Below are positions 9,556 to 19,138 of a stretch of DNA of 64,000 nucleotides, in pieces. The notes beneath the pieces were generated by a model. That model had not been told where the DNA came from and did not search any database. It saw only the letters and a list, made by a program, of their open reading frames with translations. Each line of letters begins with the position of its first letter. Within the stretch, counting starts at the first letter, position 1. The position numbers were made by a program, and so were the translations under genes. This stretch comes from Natronogracilivirga saccharolytica (GTDB lineage: Bacteria > Bacteroidota > Rhodothermia > Balneolales > Natronogracilivirgulaceae), in assembly GCF_017921895.1 (NCBI RefSeq), contig NZ_JAFIDN010000008.1:124001-188000 (forward strand). Direction: 5' to 3'.

Positions 9556-11049
9556 ATGGTATATATCAATGAGATATCAGCACATTCCGGAAAGAATGTC
9601 ACGCTGAAGGGATGGGTTTACAATATTCGTACCAGCAAAAAGCTGGTGTTTCTTATAGTCAGAGACGGAACCGGACTTTGTCAGACCGTTGTGGCCAAAG
9701 AAGATGTGCCGGATCAGGTTTGGGAGCTGGCCATGTCACTCCAGCAGGAAAGTGCCATAGAGATCACCGGCAGGGTAAATGCCGATGACCGGAGTATCGG
9801 AGGTTATGAACTTCATGTCAGTGACCTGTCCCTTGTCTCTCAGGCTGAAGATTATCCTATCACGCCAAAAGAGCATGGTGTGGAGTTTTTGATGGAACAC
9901 CGGCATCTGTGGCTGCGTAGCCGAAAGCAATGGGCCGCCATGCGTGTCAGGAACACCATTATTTATGGTCTTCATCGTTTTTTTCAGGACAGGGGATTTA
10001 TACAGATGGATGCGCCCATTTTTACGGGAAATGCAGCAGAAGGTACAACAAACCTGTTTGAAACGGATTATTTTGACCGCAAAGCGTATCTCACACAATC
10101 CGGGCAGCTTTACGGGGAAGCCATGGCCATGGCGCATGGAAAAATTTACACGTTCGGTCCTACATTTCGTGCCGAAAAAAGCAAGACACGCCGGCATTTG
10201 ACCGAGTTCTGGATGATCGAACCCGAAATGGCCTACTATGATCTTGCAATGAATATGGATCTGGCCGAAGAAATGGTCAGTTTTGTTGTCTCGGAAGTGC
10301 TGAGACAAAACCGAGATGAACTGGAAATCCTTGACCGCGATATAGCACGGCTTGAAAAGATTAAGGCTCCGTTTCCTCGTATCAGTTACACTGAGGCCGT
10401 TGAACGATTGAATTCAAAGGAGATGCAGGAAAAACTGGACGAAATGGAGGCCGACAGAAAAAAGGAAGCAGAGGTACTCAAAGAGGAACTCTCATCACTG
10501 GATACCGAGTTCGGCCAGGCAAAAAAGGGCAGAAAGTTCCAGATTGACCGGAGAAGAGGAGAAATAAACGCCCGCATCGATCAGATTGAAGAAGACCTGA
10601 GAAATATTCCGGTCTGGAAGAAATCAGCTCTGAAAAAAAAATGGGGCGAAGATTTTGGCGGCAGTGATGAAACGCTGCTGACCATGGATGAAGATACGCC
10701 GGTCATGGTTTACGGGTATCCCGCCGAGGTAAAGGCGTTCTACATGAAAAGAGATCCGGAAAACGAAGACATTGCACTTGGTGTAGATATGCTTGCCCCG
10801 GAAGGGTACGGGGAAATCATTGGAGGAGGACAGCGAGAGGAGGATCTTGAAATCCTGAAAAAGCGTCTTCAGGAGCACAATCTGCCGGAAGAACAGTTCC
10901 GCTGGTATCTTGATCTTCGCCGATACGGTACGGTTCCGCATTCAGGCTTTGGACTGGGACTCGAACGAACCGTTGCATGGCTGTGCGGACTGAAACACGT
11001 ACGGGAAACCATTCCGTTTCCAAGAATGATGGGACGTTTGTATCCGTAG
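9556..11049 (+). CDS. asnS: Asparagine--tRNA ligase with coiled-coil insertion
   Basis: A class IIb aminoacyl-tRNA synthetase of 497 residues. The N-terminal OB-fold anticodon-binding domain (1-105) is followed by [10 protein letters not shown], motif 2 ([16 protein letters not shown], about 204-219) and motif 3 ([13 protein letters not shown], about 464-476). WMIEPEMA and RETIPFPR favour AsnRS over AspRS. AsnRS is usually about 430-460 residues; the excess lies in residues about 286-358, a run rich in Glu, Lys and Arg with heptad-like spacing, inserted between YTEAVERL and KKWGEDFG. It is probably a surface coiled coil. The core looks functional. Confidence 0.94.
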   Translation: MVYINEISAHSGKNVTLKGWVYNIRTSKKLVFLIVRDGTGLCQTVVAKEDVPDQVWELAMSLQQESAIEITGRVNADDRSIGGYELHVSDLSLVSQAEDYPITPKEHGVEFLMEHRHLWLRSRKQWAAMRVRNTIIYGLHRFFQDRGFIQMDAPIFTGNAAEGTTNLFETDYFDRKAYLTQSGQLYGEAMAMAHGKIYTFGPTFRAEKSKTRRHLTEFWMIEPEMAYYDLAMNMDLAEEMVSFVVSEVLRQNRDELEILDRDIARLEKIKAPFPRISYTEAVERLNSKEMQEKLDEMEADRKKEAEVLKEELSSLDTEFGQAKKGRKFQIDRRRGEINARIDQIEEDLRNIPVWKKSALKKKWGEDFGGSDETLLTMDEDTPVMVYGYPAEVKAFYMKRDPENEDIALGVDMLAPEGYGEIIGGGQREEDLEILKKRLQEHNLPEEQFRWYLDLRRYGTVPHSGFGLGLERTVAWLCGLKHVRETIPFPRMMGRLYP

Positions 11050-11118
11050 CCGACACTGCTATAAAGCCATTGACGGCATCCGGAACAGGATCTGCAGATC
11101 AAAATAAATTTATACAGC

Positions 11119-12267
11119 ATGGCCAGAAAGTCATCGAGTCTTGAATTGTACCAATCGTTTCTGGAAGAACTTCGCAGTTCGGACGTGAAACCTGTGTATG
11201 CTTTTTTTGGTGAAGAAACCTTTTTCATAGACCGGTTGCAGGATGCCGCTGTGGAAACTGTTCCGGAGGAGTCACGGGACTTTAATCTGGATATTCTTTA
11301 TGGACAGGATGTCAAGGCCAACTCGGTCATCGACATGTGCAAGAGTTATCCGATGATGGCGGAGCGCCGCGTCGTGATTGTCCGCGACTTCATGAAAATG
11401 TTCAGCGACAGAAGAGGCGGGAGTGCCGGGGAACCGGCCGGAACGCTTTCCATCGGAGAGGATGAACACAAGGGCGGATCTGATGAAATAAGTCTGGATG
11501 ATGTTTCACCGCAAGGCAGTCGTGATGATTTTGCCGCATACCTGAAGCAGCCCAATCCGACTACGCTCCTATTTTTGACCAACGATACCAGACCGGCTCA
11601 GCACAGTGCTCTTGGGAAAGCATTGAAAAAGGGGAAAACAGTTACTTCGCACACTTTTGAAGCGGTACCGGACTATAAAATTCAGCAATGGATCACGGAC
11701 TGGGCATCTGCAGAGCACAACCTGGAATTCGAAACCGGTGCAGCGCAGCTCCTTGCATTCCATGTCGGCACCAATCTGCAGCAGCTTACGGTCGAAATTG
11801 AAAAACTGTCCAATTTCCGGGAAGACAAAGGTCCGATAACAGAATCGGATGTCCGGCAGGTGGTCGGCCTTTCCCGTGAATACAGCTTATTTGAATTTCA
11901 GGATGCATTGCTGGAAAAGAACCGGGATAAAACCATGGCCATCACCCATCAAATGCTTAAAACGGCGGACAATGCCACCGGCGAAATTTTCAAAATGATC
12001 GGGTTCCTGTATTCAACATTCGGAAAAATCTGGCTTATACAACGTTTGTCCCGTAAGGGGCTCACACCGGGCCAAATAAGAAAAGAAGCCGGAATCAACA
12101 GTTCATTTTACTACGATAAACTCGTAAAAGCCGGGCGTAATTATTCGCTTGAAGATTGTCCGATGGTGTTTGAAACCCTTCTGGATGCGGACAAAGCCCT
12201 GAAGGGTTTCAGCCGTGAAACGCCGGAGGCCATCTGGCTCATGACGATCAAGAAACTGACCGGATGA
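11119..12267 (+). CDS. holA: DNA polymerase III subunit delta
   Basis: A 382-residue clamp-loader subunit of the DnaX complex that opens the beta sliding clamp. The N-terminus (PVYAFFGEETFFIDRL) matches the delta family. The fold then runs through a degraded AAA+ domain with NTLLFLT-like strand (NPTTLLFLTND), the LAFHVGTNLQQLTVEIEKL block and the C-terminal helical collar. It carries an acidic, Gly/Ser-rich insertion near residues 95-135, where family members vary in length. It begins 69 bases after asnS and ends before a convergent gene. Confidence 0.93.
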   Translation: MARKSSSLELYQSFLEELRSSDVKPVYAFFGEETFFIDRLQDAAVETVPEESRDFNLDILYGQDVKANSVIDMCKSYPMMAERRVVIVRDFMKMFSDRRGGSAGEPAGTLSIGEDEHKGGSDEISLDDVSPQGSRDDFAAYLKQPNPTTLLFLTNDTRPAQHSALGKALKKGKTVTSHTFEAVPDYKIQQWITDWASAEHNLEFETGAAQLLAFHVGTNLQQLTVEIEKLSNFREDKGPITESDVRQVVGLSREYSLFEFQDALLEKNRDKTMAITHQMLKTADNATGEIFKMIGFLYSTFGKIWLIQRLSRKGLTPGQIRKEAGINSSFYYDKLVKAGRNYSLEDCPMVFETLLDADKALKGFSRETPEAIWLMTIKKLTG

Positions 12268-12338
12268 TACCGGGATCAGATGAACCGGTTTTCTTCATGA
12301 CACCGGTATAAAATCGTAATGAATTGCTGTTTAATGGT

Positions 12339-13451
12339 TTATCGTACGGTCTGATACCCTCCCGGAACGCCATCCGGAGACAACACAACTTGCCAGAGAT
12401 TGTTTTTTCTGGCTCTGAACGATCCGGCACAGCTAAGCAGATAATAACGCCACATGCGGAAAAAACGCTGGCTGTATTGTTCGCTCAACTGCTCTTTATG
12501 CTTTAACACGTTTTTGTACCAGTGCATCAGGGTTTTATCGTAATCTGCACCAAAGTTATGCCAGTCTTCCATGACAAACAGGTTTTCGAACGATAGGGCA
12601 AGCTGCCTGATGGAAGGGATCATGGAGTTAGGGAAAATATATTTATTAATCCAGGCATCACTTTTGAATACAGACCGGTTGCCACCAATCGTGTGAAGCA
12701 GAAAAAGTCCGTCCGGTTTGAGGGACCGCCTGACTACCTGCATGAATGTGCGATAGTTTTTTACCCCGACATGTTCGATCATTCCAATAGACCAGATTCT
12801 GTCAAATGATCCCCGCAAATCTCTGTAATCCTGCAGTTTTATTTCCACAGGAAGTCCGGAACACATTTTTTTCGCTTTCTCTGCCTGATTGCGTGAAACC
12901 GTTATGCCGAGACCTTTTACACCAAAATTTTCTGCTGCATATTTCAGGGCGCCACCCCATCCGCATCCGATATCAAGTACGCGCATTCCTTCGCGAAGCC
13001 CAAGTTTTTCACAGACCAGCTCCAGCTTGTTTTTCTGGGCGATGTCAAGCGAACGGGTATTTTTCCAGTAACCGCAACTGTAAGTCATAAGCTTGTCAAG
13101 CATGGCTTCATACAGATCATCACCGATATCATAATGATGCTCACCAATGCGGAATGCCCTCGAAGGACGCTGAAGATTGGAGACAAAAGCCTTTAACCAG
13201 GTTCCGATCTCTCTGACGGGTTTGATTTTTCTGTCGAGTCCGGCTGATAAAACACGATAAAAAAAGTCGTCAAGTGCTTCACAGTCCCACCAGCCTTCAA
13301 TATATGCCTCCCCAAGTCCCAGGGAACCTTCGGCAAAAACTCTCTTAAACAGCTCATCATTGTGCACCTGAATGTCACATTTGCGGTTGCCGTTTATCGT
13401 AACATCTGCGTGCTTTAATAAATCCGATGCCTTCTTTCTGAATGTATCCAT
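12339..13451 (-). CDS. cfa: Cyclopropane-fatty-acyl-phospholipid synthase
   Basis: A 370-residue AdoMet-dependent enzyme that adds a methylene across double bonds of membrane phospholipid acyl chains. Visible features are an N-terminal domain with GEAYIEGWWDCEALDDFF, the AdoMet-binding loop VLDIGCGWGG, the GLGITVS segment, and a C-terminal active-site region (SIGMIEHVGVKNY, YDKTLMHWYKN). The start is set at 13451 (MDTFRKKASDLLKH), because the longer frame upstream to 13526 has no family similarity. It is convergent with holA. An upstream gap of over 400 bases separates it from the divergent polyamine genes. Confidence 0.94.
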   Translation of the reverse strand: MDTFRKKASDLLKHADVTINGNRKCDIQVHNDELFKRVFAEGSLGLGEAYIEGWWDCEALDDFFYRVLSAGLDRKIKPVREIGTWLKAFVSNLQRPSRAFRIGEHHYDIGDDLYEAMLDKLMTYSCGYWKNTRSLDIAQKNKLELVCEKLGLREGMRVLDIGCGWGGALKYAAENFGVKGLGITVSRNQAEKAKKMCSGLPVEIKLQDYRDLRGSFDRIWSIGMIEHVGVKNYRTFMQVVRRSLKPDGLFLLHTIGGNRSVFKSDAWINKYIFPNSMIPSIRQLALSFENLFVMEDWHNFGADYDKTLMHWYKNVLKHKEQLSEQYSQRFFRMWRYYLLSCAGSFRARKNNLWQVVLSPDGVPGGYQTVR

Positions 13452-13884
13452 AATGAAACCGGGTTTTGTTATCCTGACAGAAGACCAGCACTCTTTATAT
13501 ATATTAAATGATGAGATTACTTTCAATAATAGAAATCAGCAGATAATGAGACAGTCAGAACAAACGTTCTCATCGCGAAATCATGATTATTTGTGTACGG
13601 ATGAAGGATATTTTATTTTGATGCATAAATAATTCAGGATTTTTTTTAATTTTGTGATCTTCCGAGAAATGGCATCATTACATCATCACATCGGAAAAAC
13701 AATTTTGTTCTAACGCGATTGCATCCTTTCCAAAAGGAAATTTCGCTGCATATTAACGCAACATTTTGACACAAGCGCAGGCAATGACAAGCGGGGTGGC
13801 TGTGAAAAGATGTTGTTTTTTTTCTGCTGTTTGACGGCAGCGATCATTGAAATTACCACCCAAATCCGATAGTACGTGAGAGAA
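13452..13884. other. Long divergent intergenic region, probably promoters
   Basis: AT-rich gap between cfa (reverse) and the AdoMet decarboxylase gene (forward). A perfect TAATTTTG, matching the Bacteroidota -7 element TAnnTTTG, lies at 13647-13654 on the forward strand, but no TTTG is found at the usual 19-21 base distance. A small TTTCC/GGAAA hairpin is near 13727-13740. No convincing ORF or RNA gene was seen. Confidence 0.4.
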
Positions 13885-14292
13885 ATGGAAGCATTGGGAC
13901 GACAAATACTCGTTGAATTTTATGAATGTGATGAAAATGTGCTGAATAACGTTGCACAAATTGAGGCGATACTGCTTGAAGGTACGCGTTTGTCCGGTGC
14001 TTCAATCATATCTCACAAATTTCACAAATTCAGTCCCCACGGTGTAAGCGGCATGGTTGTTATCGCTGAATCACATGTGGCCATTCATACCTGGCCTGAG
14101 TACTCATATGCTGCCGTAGACATTTTTACCTGTGGCGAAACCATAGACCCGTGGATTATTCAGGAGCATCTGAAGGAAAAGTTTGATTCCCAGAACACAT
14201 CGGCAATGGAGCTGAAGCGGGGGATGTTCAAGGTTGCCCGGGGACAGAAACTGCTGTTCAAACCTGAAAACGCGGCACGTTTCGGCAACTGA
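13885..14292 (+). CDS. speD: S-adenosylmethionine decarboxylase proenzyme
   Basis: A 135-residue pyruvoyl enzyme precursor of the bacterial class 1B type (SpeD/SpeH) that makes decarboxylated AdoMet, the aminopropyl donor for spermidine. The self-cleavage site is the Glu-Ser pair in [20 protein letters not shown]; the Ser becomes the pyruvoyl group. The conserved FTCG motif with the catalytic Cys follows. ATG at 13885 is preferred over GTG at 13876, since GAG lies just upstream and the extra residues are not conserved. It heads a three-gene polyamine run. Confidence 0.96.
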   Translation: MEALGRQILVEFYECDENVLNNVAQIEAILLEGTRLSGASIISHKFHKFSPHGVSGMVVIAESHVAIHTWPEYSYAAVDIFTCGETIDPWIIQEHLKEKFDSQNTSAMELKRGMFKVARGQKLLFKPENAARFGN

Positions 14293-14490
14293 CCGTTTTT
14301 TAAGGCCATTGTTGTGCTGCAGTGCCGTCCTTGCAAGCAGCAGTATTGTTTAAGCTGCATTTTTTACTGCAAATCCCGGTATTGACTCTGATGAAGCCGG
14401 CAACGTAGCAGTAGTGTGATATTTTCCCGGCTCAGGCATTCAGAGTGATTTTATAATTAACTGATATCTTTTTTCACGGAGTTAGAATAT

Positions 14491-14964
14491 ATGAATATGG
14501 TACCAACCCCGAATACGTTCTGTCTGGTCAAGGGGGCCGGCGAAGCACGAACCCGGTTGAATGCCTTTGACAAGGCGTTGCTTGCAGCGGGTATCGGTGA
14601 CACCAATATTGTTAGAATGAGCAGCATCGTGCCTCCGTCTGCAAGAAGGGTTGATACAGTTGATCTGCCAAAAGGCGGACTGATTCCCACCGCTTATGCA
14701 CATATCGATTCCGAAACATCCGGCGAAATCATTTCGGCGGCAGTAGCTGTTGCATTGCCGGAAGACCCGTCACTCCCGGGGGTAATAATGGAGCACGAAG
14801 ACACGCAGCCTCTGTCGGTAGTTGAAAATAAAGTCAGACAAATGGCGGAAGATGCCTTCACCTATCGCAACCGTACGTTGAAAGATCTTTTTTCTATCGG
14901 AATTGAATATCAGGTTAACAAATGCGGTGCCGTTTTTGCAGGGGCCGTCCTCTGGTACGAATAA
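14491..14964 (+). CDS. pdaD: Pyruvoyl-dependent arginine decarboxylase
   Basis: A 157-residue precursor of the small self-processing arginine decarboxylase first known from methanogens. It converts arginine to agmatine. The processing site lies in MSSIVPPSA near residue 44, where Ser-Ser cleavage creates the pyruvoyl group, and the GGLIPTAYAHIDS and KCGAVFAGAVLWY blocks match the family. A 198-base gap precedes it and speE follows 14 bases after its stop. The combination with AdoMet decarboxylase and spermidine synthase makes the function secure. Confidence 0.95.
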   Translation: MNMVPTPNTFCLVKGAGEARTRLNAFDKALLAAGIGDTNIVRMSSIVPPSARRVDTVDLPKGGLIPTAYAHIDSETSGEIISAAVAVALPEDPSLPGVIMEHEDTQPLSVVENKVRQMAEDAFTYRNRTLKDLFSIGIEYQVNKCGAVFAGAVLWYE

Positions 14965-14978
14965 ATTATTACAGCGCA

Positions 14979-15824
14979 ATGCAGTTCAATGAATATTACC
15001 ATGGCCGGACCGGGCTGACCGTAGGCGTAAAAAAAGTTCTTTTCTCAGAATCGACACCGTATCAGAAAGTGGAGGTGTTTGAAACGGACACATGGGGAAA
15101 CATGATGACCATTGACGGGATGGTCATGCTTTCCGAGAAAGATGAGTTCGTCTATCATGAAATGCTGGTTCATGTTGCGATGTTTTCGCATCCGGATCCG
15201 AAAAGAGTGCTGATCATCGGCGGCGGTGACGGCGGGTCGGCCAGAGAGGTGCTTCGACACCCGGGAGTAGAGCAGGTGGATATGGTAGAAATTGATGAGG
15301 CCGTTGTCCGTGCAGCCCGGCAGTTTCTGCCCGATGTGGGTGATTTTGACAATCCCCGGCTTAAGGTTTATTACGAAGACGGGATTACTTTTGTGAACAA
15401 TATTTCTGACCCATATGATGTAATTATCATCGACGGATCCGATCCGGTGGGGCCTGCGATCGACCTTTTCAGTGATTCTTTCTACAAAAGCTGCTACCGG
15501 GCTCTTGGTCCCGACGGGGTGCTGACGTCTCAAACCGAAAGTCCATGGGTCGCATCATACCATAGCGGCATTCGCAAGTTATTCCATTCGCTGGACAGCA
15601 TTTTTGAGTTGTCAGCCATGTACCTTGCGTTTATCCCCCTTTATCCGTCCGGGATGTGGTCACTCGCATTCGCCTCAAAGGGCATTCATCCACACGACCC
15701 TGAAGTACTGGACCGGGTGGCACGGGGTACCACGGCGATGAATTCTTCGTTACGCTATTATAATCCGGACATCCATAAAGGTGCATTTGCACTGCCCGGA
15801 TTTGTCAAGGATATTTTGCGCTGA
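14979..15824 (+). CDS. speE: Spermidine synthase (polyamine aminopropyltransferase)
   Basis: A 281-residue aminopropyltransferase that joins decarboxylated AdoMet to putrescine (or to agmatine in some lineages). It shows TPYQKVEVFET, the dcAdoMet-binding loop IIGGGDGGSAREVLRH, and the catalytic IIIDGSDPVGPA with its Asp. ATG at 14979 gives the family N-terminus (MQFNEYYHGRTGLTVGV); the longer frame would overlap pdaD. Specificity for putrescine versus agmatine cannot be read from sequence, but the nearby N-carbamoylputrescine amidase favours putrescine. Confidence 0.95.
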   Translation: MQFNEYYHGRTGLTVGVKKVLFSESTPYQKVEVFETDTWGNMMTIDGMVMLSEKDEFVYHEMLVHVAMFSHPDPKRVLIIGGGDGGSAREVLRHPGVEQVDMVEIDEAVVRAARQFLPDVGDFDNPRLKVYYEDGITFVNNISDPYDVIIIDGSDPVGPAIDLFSDSFYKSCYRALGPDGVLTSQTESPWVASYHSGIRKLFHSLDSIFELSAMYLAFIPLYPSGMWSLAFASKGIHPHDPEVLDRVARGTTAMNSSLRYYNPDIHKGAFALPGFVKDILR

Positions 15825-15909
15825 TGCTGATTGCGCGCACAGACTGTGCAGACTGCGCGTCATCCGCATTACCGAAAATTCATTTTTCCAGCTTTTTCGC
15901 TTATCCAGG

Positions 15910-17685
15910 ATGAAATTGCTCATTTTTCTGTTACTGACTGCAGGTCTTTTTTTAAAAGCAGACTTTGAAGGCCGGACTGTAACAGCGGCTCCATCTGAAA
16001 GTGACGGGCAAGTCGAGCTTCGTTATTATAACAACGGTGAAGCCGTCCGGCTGGAAGAAAGCATCCGGGATTCACTTCTTGATAATGTGTCGTTAGATCA
16101 GAGTGACTCAGCCGGAGTTTCGGAGAGCATCAGGCAGAATGGCTATCGCTATTACAGCCGGTTTGGCTATTTCAATGCCAGCATCGACTCAGTTCTGATA
16201 CATTACGGGAGCAGAGCCGCCATTGAAGTATTCAGCAGGCCGGGTTGCCGATTTGAAATTGAAGAAATCGATTATTATTTCACCGATAACGAATCTTCGC
16301 TTCTTGAGGATTTTATCTGGTTTTTCGGAGCCGGTAATTATTATGAACAGGAGGAGCTGGAGGCGGAAATACTGCGTGTAGTAGCGCATCTGGAAGACCT
16401 GGGCTATCCGCTTGCGGAGTTATCAGTTACCCGGTTTCAGCCCAACCGCACCGATTGCACGGTTGAACTTGAGCTGGAAATAGATGCAGGAGAAGAGCTT
16501 TATGCAGCCGGAGTCTGGACTGACGGACTGTCGCAACACGATCCGGATTACATTGAAACGGCATCAGGAATCAGAGCAGATGACAAGATCACTCCGGATT
16601 TGTTCCGCAAGGGCCGGCGCAATCTTGAAAATACAGGGCTTTTTCATGATGTCAGCGAAGGTGAGATCATGTTCCGGGATGGCCTGCCGTTTGTGCATTA
16701 TGAGGTTACTGAGCGCCGGGCCAACCATTTTGATTTGCTGTTCGGATATGACCCCGGCCAGGCGGATGCCTACAATGTGATCGGAAGGGGAGAAGTCATG
16801 GTCCGGAATGTGGGCTGGCAGGGAAGCTCATTGCGCATCATGTTTGAACGTCTGGAAGATATGGTGACCCGTCTGGAGACGGGATATAAAAAGCAATGGA
16901 TAATGGGAATGCCGCTTGGCGCCGGAGCTTCTTTCAGGTTTGTTCAGCAGGATACCAGCTATCAGATCAGAACCGTGAATGTTGAGGGATCATATGAATG
17001 GGCAGCCGGCCGGGAACTGTCAGTCAGCCTCTCACAATCCGCGACATCGGCAAACACGAATCCGGATCTGCCTCTTCTTGCCCTTGACGGCGTGACCCGT
17101 TCCGCCGGAATCGGATTCAGATATGATAATACAGACAGCCGTTTTGCTCCAACCCGCGGCATGATCTTCAATATTAACGTTGGCAGCGGAATCAGAAGAG
17201 TGACCGACGAGCGTGCGGAAGAGCTTGAAAGCAGGGGAACCATGATGCAGCAAATGGTCAATTCTTCCCTGGAAGTTTTTTACAGTCCGTTTCAGCGGCA
17301 GGTTGCTGCTTTCAAAATTCATGGAGCAACACTGGAATCTCCCGAATACTCCGAATCAGAGCTGATGCCTCTGGGCGGTTCCGGAAGCATCCGTGGCTAC
17401 CGGGAAGAACAGTTTCGTGTTGCCCGGTCTGTATGGAGTGATCTGGAATACCGGTATTTGCTGGATCCCTATTCCCATGCGTTCCTGTTTCTGGCTGGCG
17501 GGGCGTATCAGCGTCCGGATATCATAGGACGGCAGGGATCCGGAACCAGTGACTGGCTTCACTCGGGCGGATTTGGATTCCGGTACCGGACACCGATCGG
17601 TATGATGCAGTTTACATATGCGGTCTCGGGGGATGATCCCATATACAACGGCAAAATTCATTTCAGCCTGAACACCGAATTTTGA
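15910..17685 (+). CDS. Omp85-family outer membrane protein (BamA/TamA-like)
   Basis: A 591-residue predicted outer membrane barrel. ATG at 15910 gives a signal peptide (MKLLIFLLLTAGLFLKA). The N-terminal third holds about two or three POTRA-like repeats, fewer than the five of BamA. The C-terminal half is the 16-strand barrel domain with the conserved loop motif GGSGSIRGYREEQF near residues 488-500 and a final Phe (SLNTEF) typical of BAM substrates. It is closer in size to TamA or to accessory Omp85 proteins than to the essential BamA. Its role next to the polyamine genes is unknown; the 85-base gap suggests only loose linkage. Confidence 0.85.
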   Translation: MKLLIFLLLTAGLFLKADFEGRTVTAAPSESDGQVELRYYNNGEAVRLEESIRDSLLDNVSLDQSDSAGVSESIRQNGYRYYSRFGYFNASIDSVLIHYGSRAAIEVFSRPGCRFEIEEIDYYFTDNESSLLEDFIWFFGAGNYYEQEELEAEILRVVAHLEDLGYPLAELSVTRFQPNRTDCTVELELEIDAGEELYAAGVWTDGLSQHDPDYIETASGIRADDKITPDLFRKGRRNLENTGLFHDVSEGEIMFRDGLPFVHYEVTERRANHFDLLFGYDPGQADAYNVIGRGEVMVRNVGWQGSSLRIMFERLEDMVTRLETGYKKQWIMGMPLGAGASFRFVQQDTSYQIRTVNVEGSYEWAAGRELSVSLSQSATSANTNPDLPLLALDGVTRSAGIGFRYDNTDSRFAPTRGMIFNINVGSGIRRVTDERAEELESRGTMMQQMVNSSLEVFYSPFQRQVAAFKIHGATLESPEYSESELMPLGGSGSIRGYREEQFRVARSVWSDLEYRYLLDPYSHAFLFLAGGAYQRPDIIGRQGSGTSDWLHSGGFGFRYRTPIGMMQFTYAVSGDDPIYNGKIHFSLNTEF

Positions 17686-17720
17686 TTCACGGGCCTGCGG
17701 GCGAGTTCAGGTGTGCCCTG

Positions 17721-18590
17721 TCAGCCCGGGTTATCACCGATCCAGCGTGAGGGTATCGGATGGTACGTATCGATACGGCGGTCACGTAAAAATGGCCATG
17801 TAGTGCGGTGTATATCCAGCTTTTCAGGATCAACGGAGCACATGACAACCTCCTCATCGCTACCTCCTTCAGCAAGGACTTCGCCAAAAGGCCCGCTCAC
17901 AAATGATCTGCCCCAGAAGCTCAGGTTTCCTTCAACTCCTACACGGTTCACGGATGCAACATAACATCCGTTTGCAATGGCATGACTCTGCTGAATCGTT
18001 TGCCAGGCCTTAAGGTACTTTTGTGACAAGGCTCCTTTTTCTTCCGGAAGCGTGGCAATGGCTGTGGGATATACCAGCAGATCCGCACCCATCAGCGCTG
18101 TCAGGCGGGCTGCTTCGGGAAACCACTGGTCCCAGCAAATCAGAACGCCTATGCTGCCGAAACGGGTATCGAACACCTGATACCCATGATCTCCGGGAGT
18201 GAAATAGTACTTTTCATGAAACCCGGGATCTTCGGGAATATGCATTTTCCTGTATTTCCCAAGAAATGTTCCGTCAGCATCTATGACGACGGCCGTATTG
18301 TGATAGAGTCCGGCAGTACGTTTTTCAAAGAGCGGTACCACAATGACCACTCCCAGCTCTCCGGCAAGCTTCTGCATCCTGCTTGTAAGCGGACCCGGCA
18401 CCGGTTCGGCCCGGGCGAAATGGCGGTTGTCAACTTCCCGGCAAAAATAGGGCCAGGCAAAGAGCTCTTGCAGGAGGATGACATTTGCGCCTCCGGAAGC
18501 AGCCTGACGTATGTATTTCTCTGAGTCAGCCAGATTGCGGTCTGTATCGTTACTGCACGCTGTTTGAATCAGAGCGATATTATATGCCAT
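17721..18590 (-). CDS. aguB: N-carbamoylputrescine amidase
   Basis: A 289-residue nitrilase-superfamily enzyme that hydrolyses N-carbamoylputrescine to putrescine, CO2 and ammonia. The Glu-Lys-Cys triad is visible: ILLQELFAWPYFC (Glu), YRKMHIPEDPGF (Lys) and GVLICWDQWFPE (Cys). The LQELF..YFC and FHEKYYFTPGD features are typical of the AguB branch. Start at 18590 (MAYNIALIQTA); the longer frame reaching 18764 has no similarity. It faces the polyamine genes from the other strand. Its usual partner, agmatine deiminase (aguA), is not in this window. Confidence 0.93.
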   Translation of the reverse strand: MAYNIALIQTACSNDTDRNLADSEKYIRQAASGGANVILLQELFAWPYFCREVDNRHFARAEPVPGPLTSRMQKLAGELGVVIVVPLFEKRTAGLYHNTAVVIDADGTFLGKYRKMHIPEDPGFHEKYYFTPGDHGYQVFDTRFGSIGVLICWDQWFPEAARLTALMGADLLVYPTAIATLPEEKGALSQKYLKAWQTIQQSHAIANGCYVASVNRVGVEGNLSFWGRSFVSGPFGEVLAEGGSDEEVVMCSVDPEKLDIHRTTWPFLRDRRIDTYHPIPSRWIGDNPG

Positions 18591-18812
18591 GGGAAAGGGA
18601 TTTATTCTGAAAATCAGGGAAGACAGTAGTGTAACTATTATACCCTTTTTTACGGAACAGACAATATAATCAGAACGTTTTCGTGATTTTATCAGTGTTA
18701 TATCTGGCAATTTTGAAAAATTGCTTGAAAGGTCAATACAGGGTATCTTTCGGTTTCTGAACATATTTGTATTTTGACAGCCTGAGAAGCAACCGTATTT
18801 ATAATTTTTGAT

Positions 18813-19136
18813 ATGAGCAAAAAGAAAAGAAGACAGCGAACTCCGAGAAGACGCAAAAGAGGACCGTCAGTGCCCATGCTGCTGACGCCATATAACTACA
18901 AGCTGCTTTTTATGGGGGCATTGCTGGTTGTGCTGGGTTTTGGCGGCATGTACATTGAAGGCCAGCAGTACGGTATTTACTCACTGTTCATCGGACCGGT
19001 TCTGATTATGGCGGGCTTCGTAGTGGTTGCGGTTTCTGTTTTCAAAACCGATCCGGCGGTTCTTGAGAAGGAAAAAGAAGCTCAGGCTGCACCCGAATCA
19101 GAGTCAGCCACTACTGATACAACTTCAACGGCGTAG
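18813..19136 (+). CDS. DUF3098 family small membrane protein
   Basis: A 107-residue protein with a very basic N-terminus (KKKRRQRTPRRRKRG), then two transmembrane helices (about 32-48 and 56-74) joined by a short EGQQYGIYS loop. The NYKLLFMGALLVVLGFGGMY segment followed by a second helix beginning with a Pro (GPVLIMAGFVVVAV) matches DUF3098, a family of unknown function common in Bacteroidota. The C-terminus is a low-complexity Ala/Glu/Ser/Thr tail. It is two bases before the DUF92 gene, so the two are probably co-transcribed. Confidence 0.75.
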   Translation: MSKKKRRQRTPRRRKRGPSVPMLLTPYNYKLLFMGALLVVLGFGGMYIEGQQYGIYSLFIGPVLIMAGFVVVAVSVFKTDPAVLEKEKEAQAAPESESATTDTTSTA

Positions 19137-19138
19137 CT

